This document shows, in pieces, positions 1 to 9,371 of a DNA stretch of 64,000 nucleotides. Origin of the DNA: Sporosarcina ureae (GTDB lineage Bacteria; Bacillota; Bacilli; Bacillales_A; Planococcaceae); assembly GCF_002101375.1 (NCBI RefSeq), contig NZ_CP015207.1:3240001-3304000 (forward strand). The letters are read 5' to 3'. The first letter of the stretch is position 1. Every line of letters begins with the position of its first letter. The notes under the pieces were generated by a model that did no database searches, was not told the origin of the DNA, and worked only from the letters and a program-made list of their open reading frames with translations. The position numbers were made by a program, and so were the translations under genes.

Positions 1-37
1 AGTAATCACCGAAAAGCCAGGCGTCGCGATTTTCTAA
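1..37 (+). CDS. C-terminal tail of an unidentified upstream gene (partial)
   Basis: One frame reads eleven residues (VITEKPGVAIF) and stops at TAA 35-37, just before a strong terminator. In B. subtilis panD lies upstream of dinG, but this tail is too short to identify and does not obviously look like PanD. Confidence 0.3.
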   Translation, partial: VITEKPGVAIF

Positions 38-46
38 AAAGTATTG

Positions 47-83
47 AACCCCCATTTGAGAGTTATTCGAATGGGGGTTTCAT
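47..83 (+). terminator. Rho-independent terminator of the upstream gene
   Basis: A perfect 10-bp stem (47-56 with 70-79, five C:G pairs at its core) is followed by a T-rich run. It ends the upstream transcript before dinG. Confidence 0.8.
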
Positions 84-284
84 TTGTAGAATAAGTAAGT
101 AGGAAGAGGTAGCAATGTCGATCTGCGTTCCAGGCTGGAGCTACAATCCCGAACCACTACCTAAATATCCCTTTCAATTTGTTTGGTATGATGGGTTTCT
201 TTTATGACCACATGCAAGACGTGAGTCGCCGTGGTAAATGTGATACAATTTGCATTAGAAACCAAATAGGAAGTTGATGATGGT

Positions 285-3056
285 ATGTCTACAAGCAAAT
301 ATGCAGTTGTCGATTTGGAAACGACTGGTCATTCACCTTTAAATGGAGATCGGATCATTCAAATTGCCATTGTATTTATTGAAAACAATAAAATAACAGA
401 TACATATATGCGTTACGTACATCCCCAGCGCCCGATTCCACCTTTCATTCACCAGCTGACATCCATTGGTGATGAAGAGTTGAAGGATGCTGCCCCTTTT
501 GAAAAGATTGCTGAAGAAGTGGCTGATTTGCTTACGGGATGTATTTTTGTCGCGCACAATACAGACTTTGATGTATCATTTCTACAAAAAGAATTGGTTC
601 GTTGCGGTATGGCAAAATGGCATGGCAAGACGATCGATACGGTAGAACTAGCGAAGATTATGTATCCTACTTTACCTGGCTATCGTCTGCAAGATATTGC
701 TGAATCATTAAATATTTCATTGAAGCAAGCACATCGGGCAGATGATGATGCAGAAGCGACAGCGTTGTTTTTATTGAAGGCTATTGAGAAAATCAAAACG
801 TTGCCTAAAGAGACGCTGAATCGTATGCATGAGCGTTCATTTGCAATGAAATCGGATGTGTCGACATTATTTTATGAAGCGCTTAAGCATGTACGTGGAA
901 AAGACACGTCCAGTGACTATGCACTATTTCGTGGGATTCCCTATTTGCAATCTAAACCAACCACTACATCGTGGCCACAGCCAATAGAATTTCCTATCGA
1001 CGACATGGCGAAAGAACGAGTCATGCAGAAAATTCATCCGTCTTATCATGTTAGGGAAAGTCAAGCACACTTAATGGATTTGACATGGCAAGCTTTTGTT
1101 GAAAAGAAGCAAATCGCAGTGGAGATTCCAACGGGTGTTGGTAAGACGATTGGCTACTTAGTGCCTGCTTTGATTCGCGCCTATGAAACGAAACAGCCGG
1201 TTGTCATTAGTACGTATACGAATCACTTAGTCGACACACTCGCTGAAGAAGTCCAGAAGCTTGAAAAGGCTTTGCAAATGACGATTCCCACGACTGTTGT
1301 TAAAGGTATGGCGAATTATATTTCAGTTGGGAAATTTGAAGAACTTTTGCATTTTAACGATGAGGTTTATGATGATTCCATCACAATTATGCAGTTATTG
1401 GTCTGGTTAACGGAAACGACGACTGGCGATTTAGATGAAGTCAATGTATCAGGTGGCGGTCAACTGTTTATCGACCGTATTCGTAAGCGTTCAATGCGGG
1501 TAAAGAAAGACGAGCGGGTGGCGGATTTTTATACGCATACATTAAAAAACTGTCAGCAGTCGATGGTGATCTTGACGAATCATTCCATGCTGGTGAATGA
1601 CCAGCAACGTTATGATCCATTGTTCCATTCCATCAGTGGATTGGTGATTGATGAGGCCCATCAAATGAACCAAGCGGCAATTCGGACGCATCAACAAGTA
1701 TTTTCTTATACGAAATGGAAGTATGTAATGAGTCAGTTGAACGGTTTAGCTAGCTGCCAACTATTGTTTGATATTCAGGATATCTTAAAGCGATTTCATT
1801 TCAATCATAAAACGTCTACTGAACGTCTTCAATATTCATTCAATGAATTCATGTTGGCATTTGACGAGTCGATGCTTATACTAGCGAACTCCAATTCAAC
1901 GAACGACAATAAGTCGACAACGAGAACTGTGAAGCCATTATCCAAACGTTTGCGGACGAATGAAATCTTCGACAAAGTGTTGCGTAAGATGAATGAATAT
2001 ATAAGTGTGACCGAAAACTATGCAATGCCCATCCAAAACTTGTCGAATGAATTGACTTTACATGAGCAAGCAGCACTAAGTGAATGGTTTTATTGGATCA
2101 ATGAAATGAAAATCAAAGCGGGCGAGTGGATAGAATTATTTTTGGAGCAACCAAACAGAAGCACTACCATTTGGATGGAGAAAGACAGCCGAAGTTTACC
2201 TGGCAGTTTACAAATTAAAAAAAGTCCAGTAAATGGTTCAGAAGTGATCCGTAATTTTATTGATACGTTTGAAGGCGAAACGGGCATCGTCTGGACGTCC
2301 GGAACATTAACGGCGGGACAACAGGACCGTTTCGTGCTAGACCAGGCAGGATTGCCTTCTAGCGTGCCGCTTTATACATTTGAGGCTCCAGCCAACTTCT
2401 ATGAAGGTGCGCATACATTGATTGTGGAAGATATGCCGGATATTCAGCAAGTTTCAAATGATGAGTACATTGAAGCGGTAGCAGATGCATTGATCCAAAC
2501 GGCCGTTGCGATTGAAGGACGCGTATTTGCCTTGTTCTTATCTCATGATATGTTGAAGAAGACATATCAAACGGTACTTGACAGCGAGTCATTACAAGAA
2601 GAATACATGCTGATCGCACAAGGTGTCAGCTCGGGAAGCCGTCATAAGTTGCTGAAGACGTTTAAGCAGCAAAAGAAAGCTGTATTATTCGGTACGACAA
2701 GCTTTTGGGAAGGTGTGGATGTGCCGGGTGAACAATTAACTGCGGTGGTCATCGTTCGTTTACCGTTTACTTCACCTGAGGAGCCATTATTTAAGGCTCG
2801 GTCAGAAGCTTTAGTTGCGGAGCATAAAAATGCATTCACCCATCTTGGTTTACCCGAAGCCATACTGCGTTTCAGACAGGGGTTCGGCAGATTGATTCGT
2901 TCAACCGATGAACAAGGATTCTTTATCATATTGGACCGACGCATTGATACTAAATCCTACGGCCAATCCTTTTTACAAGCTTTACCTAAATCATTAGTGA
3001 AAAAAGTATCTTTGGAAGGTCTAGTTAACGAGATCGAAAATTGTTATAATGAGTGA
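285..3056 (+). CDS. dinG: DinG: 3'-5' exonuclease fused to XPD-type ATP-dependent helicase
   Basis: The 923-residue protein has two parts. Residues 1-165 form a DnaQ/DEDD exonuclease (VDLETTG, acidic D10 and E12; HRADDDAEAT near residue 151). Residues 230-920 form a superfamily 2 XPD-like helicase, with Walker A GVGKT (Lys287), a DEAH box at 456-459 and a C-terminal QGFGRLIRS motif. This fused form is the one known from Bacillus and Staphylococcus; I do not see the four-cysteine Fe-S cluster of E. coli DinG. The ATG at 285 follows AGGAAG with good spacing. It is followed by ypmB and aspB as in B. subtilis, although ypmA is missing. A role in nucleic-acid processing during repair is inferred from the family. 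Confidence 0.95.
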   Translation: MSTSKYAVVDLETTGHSPLNGDRIIQIAIVFIENNKITDTYMRYVHPQRPIPPFIHQLTSIGDEELKDAAPFEKIAEEVADLLTGCIFVAHNTDFDVSFLQKELVRCGMAKWHGKTIDTVELAKIMYPTLPGYRLQDIAESLNISLKQAHRADDDAEATALFLLKAIEKIKTLPKETLNRMHERSFAMKSDVSTLFYEALKHVRGKDTSSDYALFRGIPYLQSKPTTTSWPQPIEFPIDDMAKERVMQKIHPSYHVRESQAHLMDLTWQAFVEKKQIAVEIPTGVGKTIGYLVPALIRAYETKQPVVISTYTNHLVDTLAEEVQKLEKALQMTIPTTVVKGMANYISVGKFEELLHFNDEVYDDSITIMQLLVWLTETTTGDLDEVNVSGGGQLFIDRIRKRSMRVKKDERVADFYTHTLKNCQQSMVILTNHSMLVNDQQRYDPLFHSISGLVIDEAHQMNQAAIRTHQQVFSYTKWKYVMSQLNGLASCQLLFDIQDILKRFHFNHKTSTERLQYSFNEFMLAFDESMLILANSNSTNDNKSTTRTVKPLSKRLRTNEIFDKVLRKMNEYISVTENYAMPIQNLSNELTLHEQAALSEWFYWINEMKIKAGEWIELFLEQPNRSTTIWMEKDSRSLPGSLQIKKSPVNGSEVIRNFIDTFEGETGIVWTSGTLTAGQQDRFVLDQAGLPSSVPLYTFEAPANFYEGAHTLIVEDMPDIQQVSNDEYIEAVADALIQTAVAIEGRVFALFLSHDMLKKTYQTVLDSESLQEEYMLIAQGVSSGSRHKLLKTFKQQKKAVLFGTTSFWEGVDVPGEQLTAVVIVRLPFTSPEEPLFKARSEALVAEHKNAFTHLGLPEAILRFRQGFGRLIRSTDEQGFFIILDRRIDTKSYGQSFLQALPKSLVKKVSLEGLVNEIENCYNE

Positions 3057-3082
3057 TGTACAAAAAGAAAGCAGGTTAGAAA

Positions 3083-3145
3083 ATGAATCGAAAAAAATCT
3101 GCGGTTCATTCGATAGGAAGTGACACTTATGCTCAACTGGATTAA
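3083..3145 (+). CDS. Possible 20-codon ORF overlapping the ypmB start
   Basis: An ATG ORF (begins MNRKKSAVHS) preceded by AAGCAGG ends 17 bases inside ypmB in another frame. It occupies the place of ypmA in B. subtilis but does not resemble YpmA. It could be a leader peptide coupling translation to ypmB, or chance. Confidence 0.2.
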   Translation: MNRKKSAVHSIGSDTYAQLD

Positions 3146-3608
3146 GTTTCTATTCCTATTTTTACTCGCGCTCGGGTTCACGATTACTATAGTCGTTTTC
3201 TATCAAGCGGAAAAACCGTTTGCTACATCTGAAAACAGAGCGAAAGAAGCCATATTGGCAAATAACGTTCTTGAAAAAGTAGATAAGATGGATCATTTTC
3301 ATGGTAAAACGTCATGGATTACCGTTTATGGTACAGATAAAAATAACCATGAAAAAATTATCTTCGTGGAAGAAAAGACGACAAAGATTCTGAAAGCTGT
3401 ATCAATCAAAGATGGTATTACAAAGCGGAAAGCCAAAGACATCATACAAAAAGAGGAGAACGTCGAAAAAGTCCTCAACGCCTCATTGGGTTTGGAAAAT
3501 GACACCCCGTTTTGGGAAGTTAGTTATCTCGATAACGAGGATTTCTTACACTACGCGTATCTGAATTTTGCAGATGGAAAATGGTTAAAGCGAATTTCAA
3601 AATTATAG
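3129..3608 (+). CDS. ypmB: YpmB/TseB-like membrane-anchored protein (DUF5590)
   Basis: A 159-residue protein begins with one hydrophobic transmembrane segment (about residues 5-25, FLFLFLLALGFTITIVVF) followed by an extracytoplasmic domain. This matches the YpmB family, renamed TseB in B. subtilis, which is linked to cell-wall elongation and PBP function. I chose ATG 3129, eight bases after AGGAAG (3115-3120), over the GTG at 3120 that overlaps this ribosome-binding site. It sits between dinG and aspB, the conserved Bacillus position. The exact biochemical activity is not evident from sequence. Confidence 0.8.
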   Translation: MLNWIKFLFLFLLALGFTITIVVFYQAEKPFATSENRAKEAILANNVLEKVDKMDHFHGKTSWITVYGTDKNNHEKIIFVEEKTTKILKAVSIKDGITKRKAKDIIQKEENVEKVLNASLGLENDTPFWEVSYLDNEDFLHYAYLNFADGKWLKRISKL

Positions 3609-3645
3609 AGAAAAATGGGATTAGGACAAAAGGAGAGCGGTCAAT

Positions 3646-4839
3646 TTGAGAAAGCAATTAGCGTCCAGAGTAAGTACTTTATCACCATCTACAACATTAG
3701 CGATTACAGCTAAGGCGAAAGAAATGAAGGCAGCGGGCATCGATGTGATCGGACTTGGAGCTGGCGAACCGGATTATAATACGCCTCAAAACATTTTGGA
3801 AGCAGCATACCAATCAATGAAGGATGGTAAGACGAAATATACTCCAGCTGGTGGTCTCCCACAATTAAAGGATGCCATAATTGACAAATTGAAAAGAGAC
3901 CAAGGATTGACTTATACGCGCAAGGAAGTGTTAGTCGGTATTGGAGCGAAGCATGTACTCTATACACTTTTCCAAGTGTTGCTTAATAAAGGCGACGAAG
4001 TCATCATACCTTCGCCATTCTGGGTGAGTTATCCTGAACAAGTGAAGCTTGCAGAAGGCACACCGGTGTTCGTTGAAGGAACAGCAGCTGAGCAGTTCAA
4101 AGTATCAGCCAAGCAAATCCGTGATGCTATCACGGATCAAACAAAAGCGATTATCATCAACTCACCAGGTAATCCAACAGGTATGATTTATTCAAAAGAA
4201 GAACTCACAGCGATTGCGGAAGTTTGCCGTGAAAAAGATGTGTGGATCATTTCAGATGAAATTTATGAGAAGCTTGTTTATGATGATAAAGAGCATGTAT
4301 CGATCGCACAGCTATCAGAAGATGCAAAAGATCGTACATTCATTATTAATGGTGTATCGAAATCCCATTCAATGACAGGCTGGAGAATAGGATATATCGC
4401 GGGTAATGAAGAAGTGGTAAGCGCGATGACGAATCTTGCAAGCCATTCTACATCCAATCCGACGACGACTTCGCAATACGCAGCAATTGAGGCATATAAC
4501 GGACCGCAAGACACTGTAGAAGTCATGCGAAAAGATTTTGAATCCCGCTTGAATCAAGCGTACCCTAAACTTTCTGCTATACCAGGTTTCCATGTATTGA
4601 AGCCACAAGGCGCATTCTATTTATTGCCTGATGTACAGGAAGCAGTAAAGAAAACGGGCTATGCAAACGTAGATGACTTCGCACAAGCATTATTGACAGA
4701 AGCTAAAGTGGCTGTCATCCCAGGCACAGGATTCGGTTCTGATACGACGATCCGTCTTTCCTATGCCACATCAATCGATCTGTTGGAAGAAGGAATTACA
4801 CGTATTGATAAGTTTGTAAGAGATCATTGGAAAGCGTAA
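3646..4839 (+). CDS. aspB: Aspartate aminotransferase (class I/II, PLP-dependent)
   Basis: The 397-residue protein is a fold-type I aminotransferase that interconverts aspartate/2-oxoglutarate and oxaloacetate/glutamate. It has the NSPGNPTG substrate-binding motif, ISDEIYEKLVYD with the PLP-contacting Asp, the Schiff-base Lys239 in NGVSKSHSMTGWR, and a C-terminal IRLSYA arginine. Translation starts at TTG 3646, eleven bases after AAAGGAG (3629-3635). In B. subtilis asnS lies directly downstream; here dnaD follows at once, so asnS is missing from this locus. Confidence 0.95.
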   Translation: MRKQLASRVSTLSPSTTLAITAKAKEMKAAGIDVIGLGAGEPDYNTPQNILEAAYQSMKDGKTKYTPAGGLPQLKDAIIDKLKRDQGLTYTRKEVLVGIGAKHVLYTLFQVLLNKGDEVIIPSPFWVSYPEQVKLAEGTPVFVEGTAAEQFKVSAKQIRDAITDQTKAIIINSPGNPTGMIYSKEELTAIAEVCREKDVWIISDEIYEKLVYDDKEHVSIAQLSEDAKDRTFIINGVSKSHSMTGWRIGYIAGNEEVVSAMTNLASHSTSNPTTTSQYAAIEAYNGPQDTVEVMRKDFESRLNQAYPKLSAIPGFHVLKPQGAFYLLPDVQEAVKKTGYANVDDFAQALLTEAKVAVIPGTGFGSDTTIRLSYATSIDLLEEGITRIDKFVRDHWKA

Positions 4840-4883
4840 AACAGAAGCGACAAACACGTTGCTGATGAGAGGAAGTTTCAAAT

Positions 4884-5591
4884 ATGCAGCAAGATGAACG
4901 GCTGAAAATTTGGATGGAGCAGGGAAATGTTTCTATTTCCCAGCTCTTTTTTCAGCATTATAAACAATTGTTGATTTCGGATAGTGACGCCATGGTATTA
5001 TTGCATTTGATCGCATTTCAAGGAGCGGGGAACTATTTCCCAACGCCTACCGATATTGCGAATCGTATGCAACTGCAAGAGAAAGATGTAACGAATTGCT
5101 TACAAAGAATGATGCAAAAGGGATTGTTTTCTATTGAGCAAAGTACCGATGAAAATAAAGTATTGCATGAAAAATTTTCATTTTATCCTTTATGGAAACG
5201 ATTGATAGAAGAAGTCGAAAAACAAGCGGTGGAAACAGAAGAAGAAGTGATCAAGCAGGAAGAGGGAGAAATTTTCTCTTTGTTTGAGCAGGAATTCGGC
5301 CGCTTCTTATCCCCTATGGAATTTGAAACTATCGGTATGTGGATTGACAAAGATGGTCATTCAACAGAAATCATTCGGGCAGCATTAAGAGAAGCAGTAC
5401 TGGCGCAAAAAATGAGTTTGCGCTATATTGACCGAATTCTATTTGAATGGAAAAAGAAAAATGTTAAAACCATGCGTGATGTAGAAAAGCAGACTAAAGC
5501 GTTTCGTCCAACAACTGTAGCCACAACACCGCAAGTGAAAACTGCGATTAAAGATGTGCCTTTCTACAATTGGCTCGAAGAACGGGAGTAG
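4884..5591 (+). CDS. dnaD: DnaD replication initiation protein
   Basis: The 235-residue protein has the DnaD layout: an N-terminal winged-helix domain (about 1-100, with LHLIAFQGAGNYFPTPTDIA), an acidic linker rich in Glu (about 110-130), and a C-terminal DDBH2 domain (FEQEFGRFLSPMEFETI...YIDRILFEWKKKN). In B. subtilis DnaD helps load the replicative helicase at oriC and at restart sites via DnaB and DnaI. Its stop lies nine bases before the nth start, so the two are probably cotranscribed and translationally coupled. Confidence 0.92.
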   Translation: MQQDERLKIWMEQGNVSISQLFFQHYKQLLISDSDAMVLLHLIAFQGAGNYFPTPTDIANRMQLQEKDVTNCLQRMMQKGLFSIEQSTDENKVLHEKFSFYPLWKRLIEEVEKQAVETEEEVIKQEEGEIFSLFEQEFGRFLSPMEFETIGMWIDKDGHSTEIIRAALREAVLAQKMSLRYIDRILFEWKKKNVKTMRDVEKQTKAFRPTTVATTPQVKTAIKDVPFYNWLEERE

Positions 5592-5599
5592 GTGAAACG

Positions 5600-6247
5600 A
5601 TGCTGACAAAAACACAATGGCAAACATGCCTGCAAACGTTCGAAGAGATGTTTCCTGAAGCACATTGTGAACTCGTTCATAAAAACGCGTTTGAATTGTT
5701 AATTGCGACGCTTTTATCTGCACAATGTACGGACGTATTAGTTAACCGTGTGACTGCAGAGCTGTTTAAAAAATATGAGACTCCGGAAGATTATCTTGCC
5801 GTACCGATTGAGGAATTACAGCAAGATATACGTTCGATTGGTTTATTTCGTAATAAATCAAAAAATATCCAAGCGCTTAGCCTTCGGTTGATAGAAGAGT
5901 TCGGTGGGGAAGTTCCCCCTAATCGAGATATCATGATGACGTTACCAGGTGTAGGTAGGAAAACGGCCAACGTCGTCGTGTCGAATGCGTTCGGTGTGCC
6001 GGCACTAGCTGTCGATACACATGTCGAACGTGTAGCAAAAAGATTGGGTATGAATCGCTGGAAAGATCGCCCGATTGATGTAGAAGAAAAAATCATGCGT
6101 TGGACGCCGATGGAACTATGGACACAGACTCATCATCAAGTGATTTTCTTTGGTCGCTATCATTGCAAAGCGCAAAATCCCAACTGTCCAGAATGTCCAT
6201 TATTGGATTTATGCCGCGAAGGACGAAAAAGGATGAAATCCAAATGA
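5600..6247 (+). CDS. nth: Endonuclease III (bifunctional DNA glycosylase/AP lyase)
   Basis: The 215-residue protein removes oxidised pyrimidines and cleaves the AP site. It shows the helix-hairpin-helix LPGVGRKTANVV carrying the catalytic lysine, the catalytic aspartate in VDTHVERV, and the Fe-S loop Cys-X6-Cys-X2-Cys-X5-Cys near the C terminus. ATG 5600 is preceded by AGGTGA; an upstream in-frame TTG at 5570 lies inside dnaD and lacks a ribosome-binding site. The stop overlaps the ypoC start (ATGA), giving a dnaD-nth-ypoC cluster as in B. subtilis. Confidence 0.95.
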   Translation: MLTKTQWQTCLQTFEEMFPEAHCELVHKNAFELLIATLLSAQCTDVLVNRVTAELFKKYETPEDYLAVPIEELQQDIRSIGLFRNKSKNIQALSLRLIEEFGGEVPPNRDIMMTLPGVGRKTANVVVSNAFGVPALAVDTHVERVAKRLGMNRWKDRPIDVEEKIMRWTPMELWTQTHHQVIFFGRYHCKAQNPNCPECPLLDLCREGRKRMKSK

Positions 6248-6579
6248 CATATGAACTATTAAAGAAAAACGTGCAACAAGTACTCGATCTATGGCAACAG
6301 CAAAAGCCTGAATTAGAAAAGACATATGCTGTAAATGATACGCGTAAAATAGAATTAATAAAGCCGGCTATCGATCAGCTAGAGTGGCTAATTGAGCAAA
6401 GTGAACAAGTAGAGAACCCACATACTGGAAAAACGCACTACGCACTTGCGCCAAATAATTACGACGAACGGATCGAGTTCATCAAACTTCAAAAAAGCAG
6501 CCATTATGCATTAATTCAACTGACTATGCTATATGATGAGATGAAAAAGATAGCAGCGCGATTACGCGTTCAACAATAA
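6244..6579 (+). CDS. ypoC: YpoC family protein of unknown function
   Basis: This is a small 111-residue, mostly helical, charged soluble protein. Its ATG overlaps the nth stop by four bases (ATGA), and AAGGATG upstream serves as ribosome-binding site. Position and size match YpoC of B. subtilis, which lies between nth and the convergent ponA. No catalytic motif is visible. Coupling to nth suggests coordinated expression, not a proven shared function. Confidence 0.75.
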   Translation: MTYELLKKNVQQVLDLWQQQKPELEKTYAVNDTRKIELIKPAIDQLEWLIEQSEQVENPHTGKTHYALAPNNYDERIEFIKLQKSSHYALIQLTMLYDEMKKIAARLRVQQ

Positions 6580-6582
6580 ATA

Positions 6583-6625
6583 AAAGAGCGATTCCACACG
6601 TAATTGTGTGGAATCGCTCTTTTTT
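6583..6625. terminator. Bidirectional terminator between ypoC and ponA
   Basis: A perfect 18-bp inverted repeat (6583-6600 region with 6606-6623), flanked by A and T runs, lies between convergent genes. It abuts the ponA stop codon at 6624-6626. Confidence 0.9.
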
Positions 6626-9347
6626 AATTAGTAGAGGAGTCAGATGATGTATCACCGGCATCGTTAGGGTTTTGACCTTGTCCTGGATTTCCCTGATTTC
6701 CCTGATTGCCTTGGTTCCCTGGATTCCCTTGATTTCCTTGACCTTGGTTAGTTTGACCTTGTCCTTGACCTTGACCTTGATTTTGGTCTTGGTTGTTCTG
6801 ATCGTTAGGTGGGGTATTGCCATCTTGATTGGTCGAACCGTCTGGATCCGATTGATTAGGATTTTCATTCTCGGAATCATTGTCGTTACTTGGGTCGTTG
6901 TCTGACTGATCATCTTCATTATTGTTTTGATCATTATTATTTTCATCAGGCTCAACGATTGGTTCGTCTTCAATGACGGGTTCATCAGCGCCTTTTATCG
7001 AAAGGGAAGCTGTAGCCGATCCACTTGTATAACCACCCATATTGGCACTGACATGGAATGTGTAGTTCTTACCGTATTCCACACCAGAGTAAGTCGTTTG
7101 TTTATCGGAAGTTGTCGTGATACTTTGTGCTCCACCACCATCAACAGAAACACTGACGTTGAATGTAGGACTTCCTAGACTGCTGTATTTATTCGGCACA
7201 TCATAATTCCATTGTAATTGAATCGTATTGGAATTCGCATCGAATTGTGCGGTTAATCCATCTGGACTCGGAATTGAAACCTTTTCAGGAATTGATGCTT
7301 TTTTAGGTAACGTGCCTCTGACGAATAATTCAGTACTGATGAGATTACGAGAAGTGAAAGAACTAGCAAGCATAATAGGATCGCTGCCTTTGACAATCGA
7401 AGCTTCTTCGACTGAGTCCGGTTGACTAAACGTGCCAGGGTCTTTTGCGATACTGCTCATGACATCTCTGAATAAATTTTGTGGTACGTAACGTCCGTGA
7501 TCATAGGTTTTAATCGGTGAGAAATCTCCGTACCCGCCCCATGTAGAAATGGTGTACTCAGTTGTATAGCCTGTAAACCACGTATCAGGTACATAATGAC
7601 TTTCCATATTATCTTTCTTCATTCTTTCAGCGGGATAATTGGTTGTACCTGTCTTTCCAGCAATGTCCATATTGCTGATATTCGCTCGTGTTCCTGTCGC
7701 TCCATATTCGGTAAGGACGTCACGTAATACATCTGTAATCATGTAAGCGGTGGAATCTTTCATTGCGGTTACAGGATCCGGACGTAAATTCTTTTCCGTC
7801 TTGCCGTCACGCAATATAAGCTTATTTACAGTATGGGGTTTGGTGTAAATACCGCCATTACCGAAAGCAGCATATGCGCCTGCCATTTGAACGGTAGAGA
7901 ATTCATCTCCACCACCAAGTGCATTGGATGAATCTATATTTTTATACGTAAAGCCAAGTTTATTAGCAAAGGCTTCTGCTTTTTTTGGTCCTACTTTTTC
8001 AAACGTCTTGACTGCGGGTATGTTTCTGGACCAGTACAGTGCTTGCCGCATAGTCAATGTACCGAGGAATTTACCATCCGCGTTACCGATGGCTGTACCT
8101 GAACCTTTATAGCTGTAAGGTTCATCTACCACCTTTTGACCTGTAGACCAATCTAATTCTTCGATTGCTGGACCATACGATAGAATCGGCTTAATACTAG
8201 AACCGGGTGCACGTTTGACTTCAGCAAAATTCAAGTTTCGCCCCGAATAATTGCGTCCGCCACCAATAGCCACGATGGCACTTGTTTTCGTGTCGAGCAC
8301 CGTCATACCGGCTTCCATTTCATCTGATTCATAATAGCTTGGATCATTGATTGCGGCTTCTACTGTTTCTTGTACTTTTGGATCTAGAGCAGTTTGTACG
8401 GTGATTCCTTCAGATAGAAGATCGGTAAAACCAGCTGCTTCAATTTCATCCAGGACAGCATCTACATAAGCTGGGTATTTACCGAATACTTCACGATCTT
8501 CTTCCGCCAGTAGAGTGGAAGTGACTGGTACTTTTTTCGCTTCATTCATTTCAGCAGTCGTGATTTTGCCGTGACGCTCCATCAGTGTTAGAACAATATT
8601 CCGGCGCTTTTCTGCACGTTCCGGATTTTTAAATGGATTAAAGCCGTTTGGAGATTGTGGCATACCGGCTAGCATGGCCATTTCAGGTAAATCCAGTTCG
8701 CTTACTTTTTTTCCGTAGAAGTAAGTTGCGCCTGTCCCGATGCCGTAGCGAGTACCTGACATGAGAACTTTATTGAAGTACATCTCGAAAATTTCCTCTT
8801 TTGTATATTCTTTTTCTAGTTTATAGGCAAGCCAAGCTTCCTGTGCTTTACGCTTCAATGTTTTTTCGTTCTTCAGAAACGAGTTTTTAATAACTTGCTG
8901 TGTTAATGTCGAAGCACCTTGTGATCCAAATCCACTACGGAAATTGGCGATCACGGCTCCTCCAAGACGATAAAAGTCAATCCCACCGTGCTTGAAGAAA
9001 CGAATGTCTTCTGTAGCTAGAATGGCATCTTTCATTTGTTCAGGGATTTCCTTATACGGTACGAATTCTCGTTTCTCTGCACCGAACTTCATGAACACAT
9101 CGCCGTCTTTTGTCACGAAGTTAGAGGTAAGTGGATCTTTCAACAGCTCTTCGTCCAAGTCAGGTGCTGTACTTGCATAATAAGCAAATAATGAAGCCCC
9201 GCCAACTAGTACTAAGAGGAAAAGCGTTGCAATAGCTAAAAGGATTTTCTTCCATAATTGAGTAGGAAGCTTTTTCTGCGGACGCTTTGGTTTCTCCGTC
9301 ACTTGTTTCTTTCTTCTTGCTGTTCTCGAGTTTATGTTATCACTCAT
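6624..9347 (-). CDS. ponA: Penicillin-binding protein 1A/1B, bifunctional class A PBP
   Basis: The 907-residue class A PBP polymerises and cross-links peptidoglycan. A basic cytoplasmic tail and a transmembrane helix (about 35-58) lead to a GT51 glycosyltransferase (ATEDIRFFKHGG, QGASTLTQQVIKN). The transpeptidase follows, with SxxK as SSIKP near residue 387, SRN in YWSRNIPAVK and KTGTTN near 563. A fibronectin-III-like domain (about 700-790) comes next. The last ~110 residues are a low-complexity Asn/Asp/Gln/Gly tail with GNQGNPG and GQGQ repeats. ATG follows AGGAAATATT. It is downstream of recU, 24 bases away, the conserved recU-ponA operon. RecU at the same locus links wall growth and recombination only by position. 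Confidence 0.95.
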   Translation of the reverse strand: MSDNINSRTARRKKQVTEKPKRPQKKLPTQLWKKILLAIATLFLLVLVGGASLFAYYASTAPDLDEELLKDPLTSNFVTKDGDVFMKFGAEKREFVPYKEIPEQMKDAILATEDIRFFKHGGIDFYRLGGAVIANFRSGFGSQGASTLTQQVIKNSFLKNEKTLKRKAQEAWLAYKLEKEYTKEEIFEMYFNKVLMSGTRYGIGTGATYFYGKKVSELDLPEMAMLAGMPQSPNGFNPFKNPERAEKRRNIVLTLMERHGKITTAEMNEAKKVPVTSTLLAEEDREVFGKYPAYVDAVLDEIEAAGFTDLLSEGITVQTALDPKVQETVEAAINDPSYYESDEMEAGMTVLDTKTSAIVAIGGGRNYSGRNLNFAEVKRAPGSSIKPILSYGPAIEELDWSTGQKVVDEPYSYKGSGTAIGNADGKFLGTLTMRQALYWSRNIPAVKTFEKVGPKKAEAFANKLGFTYKNIDSSNALGGGDEFSTVQMAGAYAAFGNGGIYTKPHTVNKLILRDGKTEKNLRPDPVTAMKDSTAYMITDVLRDVLTEYGATGTRANISNMDIAGKTGTTNYPAERMKKDNMESHYVPDTWFTGYTTEYTISTWGGYGDFSPIKTYDHGRYVPQNLFRDVMSSIAKDPGTFSQPDSVEEASIVKGSDPIMLASSFTSRNLISTELFVRGTLPKKASIPEKVSIPSPDGLTAQFDANSNTIQLQWNYDVPNKYSSLGSPTFNVSVSVDGGGAQSITTTSDKQTTYSGVEYGKNYTFHVSANMGGYTSGSATASLSIKGADEPVIEDEPIVEPDENNNDQNNNEDDQSDNDPSNDNDSENENPNQSDPDGSTNQDGNTPPNDQNNQDQNQGQGQGQGQTNQGQGNQGNPGNQGNQGNQGNPGQGQNPNDAGDTSSDSSTN

Positions 9348-9371
9348 AATATTTCCTGCCTTTCGCTTTCA

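Noticed and set aside
6524-6985. A 153-codon minus-strand frame overlapping the ponA 3' end
   Set aside because: It is very Lys/Ile/Thr-rich, a product of the repetitive ponA tail read in another frame, and has no start signal.
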